This document shows positions 37,725-47,193 of a DNA stretch of 64,000 nucleotides, piece by piece. The DNA lies in the NCBI GenBank assembly GCA_023268635.1, contig JALQUB010000080.1, forward strand, positions 1 to 64,000, given 5' to 3'. The stretch is from Pseudomonadales bacterium. GTDB taxonomy: Bacteria; Pseudomonadota; Gammaproteobacteria; Pseudomonadales; Pseudohongiellaceae. The position numbers were made by a program, and so were the translations under genes. The notes under the pieces are model-generated. The model was not told the origin of the DNA, ran no database searches, and saw only the letters and a program-made list of their open reading frames with translations. Every line of letters starts with the position of its first letter. Positions within the stretch are counted from its first letter, which is position 1.

Positions 37725-38687
37725 CTAGTCCGAGATCAACACCAACTCTAATCTATTACTACAATCAGTCAGCGGGCATGCGGGTGCCAGCGGGCCGACG
37801 CCAGATGGCGTCATCCTGGCTGCATCAACTCCTTGCTCGACGAGAAATACCTGAACCAGTCGCGCCCTCTCAGTAGATTCCTCGACCAATTCTTCGAGCG
37901 ATGACCCAGTCCGGGATACGTGACCAACAACATAAACCCGAAGCCCCACATTTTGCTGGAACAGACGTAGCAAATAACCAAGCGACTCCGGGTCTGCCAG
38001 CGCAAGCGAATCCCCCTCTCCTTGAAATTCGACTGTCGGCAAAATGACATTGCCGGTGGATTTCAACTGATTCGCTAAAACCGATTCATTAATTAGGGCC
38101 TGCGGTGCTGTAGCAATCTCTGTTTCTATCACTTCGAGATAAACATAGAGCTGACGATTCGCCCTAGTAATTATATACAGAGAAAGATGAGGATCTTCCT
38201 CCAGCGCCGTACGCGTTCGCGCGGCGAGGTAGTATTGATTCCGCTCTGGGCCGTACAGAATCCTTCGCTTAAAAACGTCATTGGCCCAATAATTACTACT
38301 TCCGCACGCGCGCCCACTGCACTCAAAAAGTAGCTCGTAGTTTCTCGTATTTAATTGCTCGGAAAAAAATGCGTAGGCTTCACTGGCATCATAATTGACG
38401 GGTAACTCGTACACTATCTGCGTTAAGCGACCGCGGAATTTCAGAAAGTTCTCAGGAGTCACCTCTCCGCGCGTCCTTTGCAAAGCCCCTAAGATTAATC
38501 GGTGATTGACCTCTTCTGCGACTTGATAATCGACAATCACAGAGTCAGGAAAGGCATTAAGCAGAGGGTGATCAACTGCTTGATCAGCCGCAACTGCCAT
38601 TGAACAAGAAGTCAGCAATAGCGCAAACGATCGCAACATTAACCAAAACATTTCCCTGGGTGTGTGTATTAACTGCTGTGAAGACAT
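37725..38687 (-). CDS. DUF4892 envelope protein with degenerate OmpA-like C-terminus
   Basis: The start ATG at 38687 follows a strong GAGGAGG, giving 320 residues; the frame extends 17 codons further without support. A signal sequence with hydrophobic core FWLMLRSFALLLTSCSMAVAA is present, in which LTSC could be a lipobox-like site or a signal peptidase I region ending AVAA. The middle is the DUF4892 region. The last 70 residues resemble an OmpA peptidoglycan-binding domain (GLRVYVVGHVS, RARLVQVFLVEQGV), but the usual GHTD aspartate is replaced (GHVS) and a CPLTDC pair is present, so glycan binding is doubtful. The function is unknown; probably periplasmic or outer-membrane associated. Confidence 0.75.
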   Translation of the reverse strand: MSSQQLIHTPREMFWLMLRSFALLLTSCSMAVAADQAVDHPLLNAFPDSVIVDYQVAEEVNHRLILGALQRTRGEVTPENFLKFRGRLTQIVYELPVNYDASEAYAFFSEQLNTRNYELLFECSGRACGSSNYWANDVFKRRILYGPERNQYYLAARTRTALEEDPHLSLYIITRANRQLYVYLEVIETEIATAPQALINESVLANQLKSTGNVILPTVEFQGEGDSLALADPESLGYLLRLFQQNVGLRVYVVGHVSRTGSSLEELVEESTERARLVQVFLVEQGVDAARMTPSGVGPLAPACPLTDCSNRLELVLISD

Positions 38688-38712
38688 GAAACCTCCTCGT
38701 TCTTGATCAGAG

Positions 38713-39207
38713 CTAATGGCGATACCCAATGCTAGCACTGCCTAATGCCGGCCAGTCTAGCTCTAACTCAACAATCTCGGCTGTCCTCAGCGCCGGTTGG
38801 CTGAAGTTATCGCCGTCGACCAATTGAGACAACAAAGTCGACAACAATGGATTGTGAGAAATTAGCCATAGTTCGTTCAAGCCATCGCCCTCTAAGCGCT
38901 GTAGCATGCGGATACAATCCTCGACTGGAGTTTCCGGAGTGAGCCAGTCACCACTCTGGCTATAAAATTGCAGCTCATTGCTCGTCAGCGTCTTCCCTAC
39001 GAGATCTGCCGTTTGTTGGGCGCGGAGGTATGGACTTACTAAGAGTGTCGGCTGAAGGGCATCAACTCCCGACAACCGAATTCTGTGATTCAGATAACTG
39101 GTTGTGGATGCACACACATCTAGCTCTCCATCGATGGTGAGTGTTCGAAGCCGATCTGATGCAGCCTCGAAGCTCGCCTCACCGTGTCTCAACAGAACTA
39201 AAATCAC
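38713..39207 (-). CDS. sixA: SixA-type phosphohistidine phosphatase
   Basis: SixA removes phosphate from phosphohistidine in signalling or PTS-type proteins. The protein has 164 residues from the GTG at 39207; a TTG one codon upstream is equally possible. The catalytic RHG motif is LLRHGEASF at the N-terminus, with the second histidine in LISHNPLLSTL and SPYLRAQQTADLV between. It directly follows the DUF4389 gene (stop three bases upstream) and precedes the DUF4892 gene. The substrate is not evident. Confidence 0.9.
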   Translation of the reverse strand: MILVLLRHGEASFEAASDRLRTLTIDGELDVCASTTSYLNHRIRLSGVDALQPTLLVSPYLRAQQTADLVGKTLTSNELQFYSQSGDWLTPETPVEDCIRMLQRLEGDGLNELWLISHNPLLSTLLSQLVDGDNFSQPALRTAEIVELELDWPALGSASIGYRH

Positions 39208-39210
39208 CAA

Positions 39211-39723
39211 TCAGCCTTGTGGCGTGGCACTAGAGCTGGGCCCAGCGACCGGTGGCTTGGCATTCCCAGGGTCTGGCTCTGCTTTAGACGCAGGCTCTTC
39301 TTCTACGGCTGGCGACTCAGACTCTGCTTGCGGCTCTGCATCAGGAACACTATCCACCGCCGCGTTTTCACTAGGCGCGACCTCAGGCTCCTCTTCCTTG
39401 CAACAGCCTTGACTAGAACAACGGTCTGGCTCGGGGAAATCCGAAAATGGGAACGGTTTTTTATCAGACAGGAACAGCAGGAAGCGCAATATTTCGCGCA
39501 TAAACGCAACAATGAGATTGCTCAACTCAGCAATCTTTTTGTTCGCTTCACCTGTGAATAACCAAAAAACTACCTGCACCAGCATGGACAACAGCACCAA
39601 GGGTACGAGAATCATGTAGAACAATAAGGCAAAACCCAGCGTAAATAATGCTCGCTGCCATACAGATGCCTTCTTCAGATTATCAACAACCTCTTCCATC
39701 TCATCTTCTAAGTCATCAGACAT
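39211..39723 (-). CDS. DUF4389 membrane protein with acidic Pro/Ala-rich tail
   Basis: The 170-residue protein has an acidic N-terminus, an amphipathic start and a long hydrophobic hairpin (about 25-58), then the conserved EILRFLLFLSDKKPFPFSDFP motif region of DUF4389. A short Cys cluster (CSSQGCCKEEE) leads into a disordered tail of Glu, Ala, Pro and Ser. The gene is regularly found between gpsA and sixA in pseudomonads. The function is unknown. Confidence 0.82.
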   Translation of the reverse strand: MSDDLEDEMEEVVDNLKKASVWQRALFTLGFALLFYMILVPLVLLSMLVQVVFWLFTGEANKKIAELSNLIVAFMREILRFLLFLSDKKPFPFSDFPEPDRCSSQGCCKEEEPEVAPSENAAVDSVPDAEPQAESESPAVEEEPASKAEPDPGNAKPPVAGPSSSATPQG

Positions 39724-39778
39724 AGCGTCTCTCCTATTCTCTGTTCATGCCATTGAGTATCTGACCCATGCACGTTTT

Positions 39779-40813
39779 TCAGTCTATCTGCTTGTGCTCT
39801 TGCGCAGCAAATTCTACATCTAGCGCCTGCTCGCCCAACATCAGCGAGGAGACTATCGATTCTATGCTGGCGCCTTCGAAGATAGCCATATAAAGCCCAG
39901 TCGCCAGCGGCATGTAAACACCAAGCTCCTCGGCCCTCTGCTTCACCAGGCGAACAGTATTCACGCCCTCCACAACTTGTCCAATTTCTTTCGCGGCCTG
40001 CTCCACGCTAGCCCCTTTACCGAGTGCGTAGCCCATTCTGTAATTTCTACTGAGAGGAGAAGAACAAGTCACGACCAAATCACCGACGCCCGATAAACCA
40101 AGAAATGTCATCGGATCCGCACCTAATTCACGGCCGAGACGCGCCATCTCCGTGAGACCGCGCGTCACCAACATACTATTCGTGTTATGCCCCATTCCGA
40201 GGGCGGCAGCCATGCCCGCTATAATCGCATAGATGTTCTTTAATGAACCGCCTAGCTCGACTCCAAACATATCGTCATTGGTATAAACCCGAAAGCTTCG
40301 TGACTTGAGCGCTTCCTGCACCGCCTCTCGTACCTCCGAATCTTCGCTCGCGATGACCGTACCGCTAAGTTGCCCAGCTGCAATTTCTTTAGCCAAGTTC
40401 GGACCACTCAGCACCCCAATCGATGAATCGGGCGCTAATTCTCGGAGGACCTGACTCATCAGCAGGAAAGTGCCGGACTCGATACCCTTGGTAGTGCTCA
40501 CCAACATGGCGTTAGGAGAGGCTGTTTTTACGAGTTCAGTCACCACCGCGCGAAAGGAACTGCTAGGCACTGCAACAAATATTAGCTGCGCGCCCGCGAC
40601 AGCCTCTGCCATATCGTGTGTCGCTACGACGAGGTCGTTGAGGGGGTATTCGGGTAAGTAAGCTTCGTTCACACGATCACGATTAATCGCCTCAGCGAGC
40701 GCATCGCTGCGCATCCAAAAACTTACTGGGAATCCATTGCCTGCCGCGATATTAGCTATAACAGTGCCGAAGCTACCGCCACCTATTACGGCTACTTTCG
40801 AAAGTGTGACCAA
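39779..40813 (-). CDS. gpsA: Glycerol-3-phosphate dehydrogenase [NAD(P)+]
   Basis: It makes sn-glycerol 3-phosphate for phospholipids by reducing dihydroxyacetone phosphate. The protein has 344 residues. It has the nucleotide loop VAVIGGGSFGTVIANIAA, then SGPNLAKEIAAGQLSGTVIA, the catalytic-lysine region ELGGSLKNIYAIIAGMA, and SRNYRMGYALGKG. The start is a TTG at 40813 with GGAGA six bases upstream; there is no in-frame ATG near the conserved N-terminus. It is separated from nuoN by 114 bp. Confidence 0.96.
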   Translation of the reverse strand: MVTLSKVAVIGGGSFGTVIANIAAGNGFPVSFWMRSDALAEAINRDRVNEAYLPEYPLNDLVVATHDMAEAVAGAQLIFVAVPSSSFRAVVTELVKTASPNAMLVSTTKGIESGTFLLMSQVLRELAPDSSIGVLSGPNLAKEIAAGQLSGTVIASEDSEVREAVQEALKSRSFRVYTNDDMFGVELGGSLKNIYAIIAGMAAALGMGHNTNSMLVTRGLTEMARLGRELGADPMTFLGLSGVGDLVVTCSSPLSRNYRMGYALGKGASVEQAAKEIGQVVEGVNTVRLVKQRAEELGVYMPLATGLYMAIFEGASIESIVSSLMLGEQALDVEFAAQEHKQID

Positions 40814-40927
40814 TTGCTGTCTCCGACCATCTATTCACTCTGAAGCCTCTATGATAGACGGATTAGGCCACAAGAGCGACGACCATCTCAGATAGAATAA
40901 TTGGAGAGAAATATTGACAACAGTAAC

Positions 40928-42451
40928 TCAGAACCCAGTCGCAACTCGATCCATTAACTGCAGAACAGGCTCTGGATAGACACCGAGTAGTAGCACTGCC
41001 ACGCTAGTTGCAGCGATGACAATAACCAAGCCGGTACTATCGAGGTCGACTATGCGAAGGGGAATTAATTCCGCCAGCAACTCCTCAGAATCAGATTGCA
41101 TTAACATGGTGAATATGACGCGGAGATAATAAAACAGTCCGATCACGCTGCCGACTATCAAAGCAATGAGCAACCCCCACTCTGCTGCGCTCACACCCAC
41201 GAAGAACACTTTAAATTTAGCGATGAAACCTGCTGTCAATGGGATGCCAGCCAATCCGAACATCATGAGGGACATCGCTGCAGCGAGCCATGGATCTCGC
41301 CAGAATAGCCCTGCGAAATTAGCTAGCTCGTCAACTTCTGCCTCGCTAGACGAAACCATACTTATACAGCTAAACGCTCCTAACGATAACAAGCTATACA
41401 CGGTGATGTATAACAATGCAGCCGCGAAAGAGTCCGTCGACAATGAGGAGGACAATATGGCTACTAGCAAATACCCCATATGAGCCACTGAAGAAAACGC
41501 AAGCAGTCTCTTGAGATTAGTCTGACGCAAGGCCAATAGGTTGCCGATAATAATTGAGGCTACGGCGACTAGCGCTATCAATTGCCACATAGCATAGACG
41601 GTGAGCAAGCCTGAGATTAGTAACAGACGAATCAGAAAAGCGACAACGGCTACTTTTCCCAAGGTGGCTAAAAAAGCGACGGCTGGAAGCGGCCCGCCTT
41701 GATAAACGTCTGGGGTCCAGAGCTGGAACGGCACCAACGACAATTTAAAAGCTACGCCAGCAATCAACATCACAAACCCGGCAATTAATATTGGGCTTGC
41801 GGTGCCTGAGCTAAGCTCGTTCATCACTAGCGTTCCACTCTCAGCGTAGATAAGCGCTGTGCCGAACAACATGGTGGCCGTTGCTACCGCCGATAGAACT
41901 AAATACTTAATAGCGCCTTCTAAGCTAGCCGCCCCTCCATTAGTCATATGGATGCGATAGGCGATCATTCCATAGAGAGCCATGCTAAGCATTTCCAGTC
42001 CAATAATAACGGAGGCGAAATGGTTGGCGCTCGCGAGTGTTATCGCCCCTAATGTCGCCAGCAATAATAATAACTGGAACTCTTCTTTGGCCTCTTGCGC
42101 CCGACTGAAGTAAGCATATGCCGATATGGCGATAGCTAGCGCGCTAAAACATAGTAGTGATACAAAAAATACGGACATCGAATCCACTGCAAACAAGGGC
42201 GTGACAAAGATTCTATCTGCCGCATCATTTGCAGCGAGCAATTGGGAGACAAGTTGGATTGAAGCGACTACAGATGCCGAGATGAGCCCTGCTGTGGAAA
42301 TTAATGTTGCCGAGAAGTGATTCCGTTTAATGGCAATCGCAAGCATAAGCAGCACTATTACTGCTGCTATTATTCCGTGGGGGAGCAGCAACTTCAGTGA
42401 CGCCCAATCTAACGCGGTCGATAAAGACTCGGTCTTTTGCAGCACGTCCAT
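40928..42451 (-). CDS. nuoN: NADH-quinone oxidoreductase subunit N
   Basis: This antiporter-like membrane subunit of complex I has 507 residues and about 14 helices. The conserved lysine region GAIKYLVLSAVATATMLFG and the AFKLSLVPFQLWTPDVYQG segment are present. The start is the ATG at 42451, five bases after GGGAGG and overlapping the nuoM stop as TAATG. It is the last gene of the nuo operon; gpsA lies downstream with its own promoter region. Confidence 0.95.
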   Translation of the reverse strand: MDVLQKTESLSTALDWASLKLLLPHGIIAAVIVLLMLAIAIKRNHFSATLISTAGLISASVVASIQLVSQLLAANDAADRIFVTPLFAVDSMSVFFVSLLCFSALAIAISAYAYFSRAQEAKEEFQLLLLLATLGAITLASANHFASVIIGLEMLSMALYGMIAYRIHMTNGGAASLEGAIKYLVLSAVATATMLFGTALIYAESGTLVMNELSSGTASPILIAGFVMLIAGVAFKLSLVPFQLWTPDVYQGGPLPAVAFLATLGKVAVVAFLIRLLLISGLLTVYAMWQLIALVAVASIIIGNLLALRQTNLKRLLAFSSVAHMGYLLVAILSSSLSTDSFAAALLYITVYSLLSLGAFSCISMVSSSEAEVDELANFAGLFWRDPWLAAAMSLMMFGLAGIPLTAGFIAKFKVFFVGVSAAEWGLLIALIVGSVIGLFYYLRVIFTMLMQSDSEELLAELIPLRIVDLDSTGLVIVIAATSVAVLLLGVYPEPVLQLMDRVATGF

Positions 42452-43941
42452 TACCACCTCCCTTTTGCGACTGCGACAAGCTGATCAAGTGACAGCAAGC
42501 CCGATATCGCCGAGTCCGAAAAAACCAGAAATAGATTAGGAAAGAAGCCCATAACTAGCAGTCCGAACATCATCGCGCCATAGGCTAGCATTTCACGTCG
42601 GTTTAAATCCTGCAGCCCCGAAGTGGCAGTCGATTCGCCTTGGAAGACGGCCTGCATAACCCAAAGCGAATAGACCGCCGCCAAAATCATACCTAACGCC
42701 GCTATAGCGGCGGCGGAAACACTCACTGAAAAAACACCCAACAATGAAAGGAATTCACCAACAAAATTGCCAAGCCCAGGCATACCTAACGCCGCTATGG
42801 AAAAGAACATGGCAGTTACTGCCATCTTAGGCGAAGCCAACCAAAATCCGCCCATCTTACGCAAATCACGTGTGTGTAAACGCCCCTGCAATCCTCCCGC
42901 CAATGAGAATAGCGCTGCAGCACTTAGGCCATGAGCGAGCATCGTCATGACGGCACCTTGGAGACCAATCAAGTTCCACGCATAAATACCAAGCAACACG
43001 AATCCCATGTGACTGACACTGGTATAAGCAATCAAGCGCTTGAGGTCGGTTTGCGCCAGAGCTAATTTCGCGCAGTAAAGAATACTGATTACCGCTAGTG
43101 TCAGCGCTACAGGCGTAAACTCAGAAGAGGCGTTCGGAAATAGCGGCAATGTGAAGCGTATAAGCCCATAGGCCCCCGTCTTTAATAGTACTCCAGCGAG
43201 CAGAACGCTACCCGCCGTTGGAGCCTGGGAGTGCGCATCTGGCAACCAAGAATGGAATGGGACACTCGGCAACTTGGTGGCGAAGGCGACAAAGAAACCG
43301 AGCATCAACCAGCGCTCAACATCCCCTGCCAGGTCAACTGCGAGCAAATCTTCGTAGGCGAAGCTTAACACCCCAGTTGCTTTCCAATTAAAATAAGCCA
43401 ACCCCAATAACGACATTAGCAATAACATGCCTGTCGCTTGAGTAAATAGGAAAAACTTCGTCGCTGCGTACTTACGGTTTTCGTGTCCCCAGATCGCGAT
43501 GATGAAATACATGGGAATGAGCATGACTTCCCAAAAGAAAAAGAATAAAAACAAATCCACCGCTGTAAACACGCCGACTACTCCCGCGAGAGTCCACAGC
43601 AAATTGAAATAGAAAAATCCAACACGCGAATTAATTTCTTCCCACGCAGATGCAATGGATATAATACCCAGAAAGCCTGTGAGCCCTATCAGGAGCAAAC
43701 TCAAACCATCGACGGCGAGTGAAAATTGTATACCCAAGGAAGGAATCCAGGCCGTATTTAGCGATGACAGCCACGCTGAAGAAATGTCATCACCTCCATC
43801 CATCAAGGACACCAATGGAAGCATGGCCAATATGACACTCGACAACGCAAGCCAGCGGGGAAGCTGCTTATTGATAGCTTCACTTATCCAAGCAACAACC
43901 CCCCCGACGAATAGGATCAATAATATCCATAGGATGCTCAT
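42451..43941 (-). CDS. nuoM: NADH-quinone oxidoreductase subunit M
   Basis: This antiporter-like subunit has 496 residues. The conserved glutamate in the fifth helix lies in FFFFFWEVMLIPMYFIIAIWG, and LPSVPFHSWLPDAHSQAPTAGSVLLAG contains the proton-channel signature. The ATG at 43941 follows GGAGG by six bases and overlaps the nuoL TGA (ATGA); the longer frame upstream lies inside nuoL. Confidence 0.96.
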   Translation of the reverse strand: MSILWILLILFVGGVVAWISEAINKQLPRWLALSSVILAMLPLVSLMDGGDDISSAWLSSLNTAWIPSLGIQFSLAVDGLSLLLIGLTGFLGIISIASAWEEINSRVGFFYFNLLWTLAGVVGVFTAVDLFLFFFFWEVMLIPMYFIIAIWGHENRKYAATKFFLFTQATGMLLLMSLLGLAYFNWKATGVLSFAYEDLLAVDLAGDVERWLMLGFFVAFATKLPSVPFHSWLPDAHSQAPTAGSVLLAGVLLKTGAYGLIRFTLPLFPNASSEFTPVALTLAVISILYCAKLALAQTDLKRLIAYTSVSHMGFVLLGIYAWNLIGLQGAVMTMLAHGLSAAALFSLAGGLQGRLHTRDLRKMGGFWLASPKMAVTAMFFSIAALGMPGLGNFVGEFLSLLGVFSVSVSAAAIAALGMILAAVYSLWVMQAVFQGESTATSGLQDLNRREMLAYGAMMFGLLVMGFFPNLFLVFSDSAISGLLSLDQLVAVAKGRW

Positions 43942-45788
43942 AATAAGCCTCCTAGAGTAAGTAAAATGGCCACCCCACCTACTACGCTCAATACATACCA
44001 CCGAAGAGAACCAGACTGGAACCTTACTAATAGGCCGTTTCCTGCTTCACTGACCGCAACAATAGTTGCAACAATGGAATCGATGAAATCTCGCCTGTTC
44101 AAATCGGCTAGCCCGAGCAACGGCTTGATGAAAAGACCACGATAGAGCGCATCGAAGCCCCAGCCGCTAAACCAATAGCCATGCAATTTTTTCGCCAAAC
44201 TATATTCTAGGAGGCGATCAGCTGACCATAATCTCGCTCCGTAAAAGAGATAACTGACCCCGATGCCTGCCAATGGGACAGCAATCATTATCGCGTGTAT
44301 CAGAGTCGATACCGAATGCTCAGAGTGCGCCTCCTCAACAGAGAAGACAAAGTCTGTTGGCGGATGGATAAAGCCACCAAGTAAAGCGAACACCATCAAC
44401 ACCATTAACGGGAATGCCATAGTGAAACCAGTCACTTCCTTGTCGTCATGGTGGTCGGCACTCTCTCCAAAAAACACGACAAACACTAACCTGAAACTGT
44501 AGATGCCCGTAAAGAATGCGCCAACTACACCCCCTATCCACAGCCATAGGCCTGGACCTTCTATCGCTAATGCCGCAAGCAATATCTCATCTTTGCTGAA
44601 ATAACCGGACGTGAAGGGGAACGCGGCTAGCGCCAAACTACCTATCATGAAAGATGCGAAAGCGATTGGAAGCTGCTTTCGTTTACCGCCCATCTTAAAA
44701 ATATCGTGTTCGTGGTGAAGACTAAGTATGACCGTTCCGGCTGCGAGGAATAGCAAAGCCTTGAAAAAAGCATGCGTCATTAAATGGAAGACGGAAGCCG
44801 ACCAAGCTCCGACTCCCAAGCCAAGAAACATATAGCCAATCTGACTGATCGTTGAATAAGCGAGAATGCGTTTAATATCACGCTGCGTCATGGCGGTAAA
44901 ACCAGCCATGAGTAAAGTAGCCAGCCCAATGAAAGCGACAAGCAACTGCACGTCCGGCGCGAGTTCAAACAACGTATGCGTTCTGGCAATAAGATAAACG
45001 CCTGCCGTCACCATAGTCGCTGCATGGATCAGTGCACTTATCGGTGTTGGACCGGCCATCGCGTCTGGAAGCCAAGTTTGTAGCGGCAGTTGCGCCGACT
45101 TACCCACCGCCCCTCCGAGTAATAACAGCGAAGCCGCAACTGCGTATCCCGAACCCAGACCCCATTGCGTTTCCGCGCCATTCATCAGTTCCTCTATATT
45201 TAAACTGCCTAACTGCGTGAACAATAACAGCAGGCCAATTGCCATCGAGGTGTCACCCACTCGCGTGGTAACGAAAGCCTTGCGTGCTGCATAGCCATTA
45301 CTGGGATTGCTATACCAGAATCCGATTAGCAAATAACTACACAAGCCAACTCCTTCCCAACCCAAGTAAAGAAGAAGCAAATTATCCGCTAATACGAGCA
45401 CAAGCATGGAGGATACAAACAAATTCATTATTGCGAAAAATCTGGAGTAACTTGGATCATCTCGCATAAAGCCTGTTGAATAGAGGTGGATGAGAAATCC
45501 CACCCCCGTGATGACCAAGATCATGACGCTACTTAAGCCGTCGAGATAAAGACCAAATTTGGATTCGAATTCACCTACTGACATCCACGAATAAATGACT
45601 TGTTGGCTAACGAGAGAATCATTTTCAATGACTGGCAAGGCAAGCAGCAAAGCTTGGAGAAAGGCTAAACCGATGCTACCGGCGCCAACGACAGCAACAA
45701 TGCGACGAGGTAAGCCACCCCCGCTCAAGAATAGAATCAAAAATCCGAGGAACGGTAAGAAAGGCAATAATCCTAGCGAGTCAAACAC
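43938..45788 (-). CDS. nuoL: NADH-quinone oxidoreductase subunit L
   Basis: The 616-residue distal antiporter-like subunit carries LLYLGWEGVGLCSYLLIGFWY, GKSAQLPLQTWLPDAMAGPTPISALIHAATMVTAG and SRFFAIMNLFVSSM. The C-terminal region, which forms the long lateral helix and final membrane helix in complex I, is present (about 500-616). It follows nuoK by 15 bp. Confidence 0.96.
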   Translation of the reverse strand: MFDSLGLLPFLPFLGFLILFLSGGGLPRRIVAVVGAGSIGLAFLQALLLALPVIENDSLVSQQVIYSWMSVGEFESKFGLYLDGLSSVMILVITGVGFLIHLYSTGFMRDDPSYSRFFAIMNLFVSSMLVLVLADNLLLLYLGWEGVGLCSYLLIGFWYSNPSNGYAARKAFVTTRVGDTSMAIGLLLLFTQLGSLNIEELMNGAETQWGLGSGYAVAASLLLLGGAVGKSAQLPLQTWLPDAMAGPTPISALIHAATMVTAGVYLIARTHTLFELAPDVQLLVAFIGLATLLMAGFTAMTQRDIKRILAYSTISQIGYMFLGLGVGAWSASVFHLMTHAFFKALLFLAAGTVILSLHHEHDIFKMGGKRKQLPIAFASFMIGSLALAAFPFTSGYFSKDEILLAALAIEGPGLWLWIGGVVGAFFTGIYSFRLVFVVFFGESADHHDDKEVTGFTMAFPLMVLMVFALLGGFIHPPTDFVFSVEEAHSEHSVSTLIHAIMIAVPLAGIGVSYLFYGARLWSADRLLEYSLAKKLHGYWFSGWGFDALYRGLFIKPLLGLADLNRRDFIDSIVATIVAVSEAGNGLLVRFQSGSLRWYVLSVVGGVAILLTLGGLL

Positions 45789-45803
45789 ACGATACTCCCT
45801 TTA

Positions 45804-46112
45804 TTAGCCCTTCAGGGCTGACAGCACATCGATATCCACGGTCTTAAATTTCTTATACATTTGAATAATTAACCCCAGTCCCACGGCCACTTCAGATGCA
45901 GCGAGAGTCAATATCATCAAGAACATTATTTGACCATCTGCCGAGCCCCAGCGCGCACCTGCTAACACGAATGCAAGCCCTGCTGAGTTCAGCATTATTT
46001 CAAGAGACATGAGCACAAAAACGATGTTGCGGCGCGTCATGACGCCAAGCAGGCCAATCGCAAACAAAATTGTAGCCAGTAATAATCCCGCCTCTAGTGG
46101 AATCTCATTCAT
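45804..46112 (-). CDS. nuoK: NADH-quinone oxidoreductase subunit K
   Basis: This 102-residue protein has three helices. The two buried glutamates essential in the family are visible in FVLMSLEIMLNSAGL and LAASEVAVGLGLIIQ. It lies between nuoJ and nuoL with gaps of 14 and 15 bp. Confidence 0.95.
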   Translation of the reverse strand: MNEIPLEAGLLLATILFAIGLLGVMTRRNIVFVLMSLEIMLNSAGLAFVLAGARWGSADGQIMFLMILTLAASEVAVGLGLIIQMYKKFKTVDIDVLSALKG

Positions 46113-46126
46113 ATCAGAATACCCAT

Positions 46127-46603
46127 TCAGCGTTTCGCAATATGGTAGGCAGAAACAAGTCCGGCAAGTAACAAGAATGACGCCAACTCAACTGCCAAAA
46201 CATAGGGACCGAATAGCCGGATACTTACCTCACGCGCACCAATCACAGAGACTGAAAGATCAATGGATGGCAAGCTACTGACCACCCCCCAAAATAAAAC
46301 TCCAGCAAGCAAGCTAGGAAGCAGCCAACCCGATGTCGCCAGCCACACCCTCTCCTGTTGTCGACTCGCATGTCCGAGATTCAGCATCATGACTACGAAA
46401 AGAAATAAAACCATGATTGCACCGGCATACACGATGGCTTCTAAGACAGCCACGAAGGGCGCACCGAGACTAAAAAAAACGACCGCAATCGCAAGCAGAG
46501 AAAGCACCAAATAAATCAGCGCATGCACTACGTTGACTTGAATAATTACGAGCATTGATGCGATAACCGCGACGATAGCGGCCACGTAAAATAAAGAAAT
46601 CAT
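46127..46603 (-). CDS. nuoJ: NADH-quinone oxidoreductase subunit J
   Basis: The five-helix subunit has 158 residues. The third helix, which carries the pi-bulge in complex I, is [25 protein letters not shown]. The ATG overlaps the nuoI stop by four bases. Confidence 0.95.
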   Translation of the reverse strand: MISLFYVAAIVAVIASMLVIIQVNVVHALIYLVLSLLAIAVVFFSLGAPFVAVLEAIVYAGAIMVLFLFVVMMLNLGHASRQQERVWLATSGWLLPSLLAGVLFWGVVSSLPSIDLSVSVIGAREVSIRLFGPYVLAVELASFLLLAGLVSAYHIAKR

Positions 46604-47175
46604 GGCAGTAGACTCCTCACGTCCACAGGAGAGGACTCGTTTCGAGCCTCGCCTTTGTCCTTTCCTTTTATCGCTTTGCCAGAAACTCGATAGAAATTAC
46701 TCTCGTGGTACTTCCCCGTACCGCTTATTAGCAGGTCTTCCTTTTCCCATACCATATCTTGTCGCTTGTATTCAGCCATTTCAAAATCGGGCGTGAGTTG
46801 GATAGCGTTAGTAGGACAAGCTTCCTCGCAGAATCCACACATGATGCAACGCGAAAAATTAATGCGGAAGAATTCCGGATACCACCGCCCAGCCTCATCT
46901 TCGGTCTTCTGCAAGGCGATACAATCCACGGGACAAGCCACCGCACAAAGATTACACGCCACACAGCGCTCCTCGCCCTCTGGATCCCTTGTGAGAATTA
47001 TTCGCCCGCGCCAACGAGGAAACATATACGGCTGCTGCTCTGGATATTGAACCGTATCAGTTGCCACCCACAGATGGCGAAAAACCTTCCAGAGTGATAC
47101 AACTTGGCTCGTCAGCGTATCCTTCACAAGTGCGAGGAGCTTCGCGAATAGAGACTTCTTTATCAATGTCGACAC
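46600..47175 (-). CDS. nuoI: NADH-quinone oxidoreductase subunit I (2x[4Fe-4S])
   Basis: This peripheral-arm ferredoxin carries clusters N6a and N6b. Two full C-x2-C-x2-C-x3-C-P motifs are seen: [12 protein letters not shown] and [12 protein letters not shown]. The protein has 191 residues. The start codon lies 18 bp after the nuoH stop. Confidence 0.97.
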   Translation of the reverse strand: MSTLIKKSLFAKLLALVKDTLTSQVVSLWKVFRHLWVATDTVQYPEQQPYMFPRWRGRIILTRDPEGEERCVACNLCAVACPVDCIALQKTEDEAGRWYPEFFRINFSRCIMCGFCEEACPTNAIQLTPDFEMAEYKRQDMVWEKEDLLISGTGKYHESNFYRVSGKAIKGKDKGEARNESSPVDVRSLLP

Positions 47176-47193
47176 GTTAACCTCCTCCCCCTA

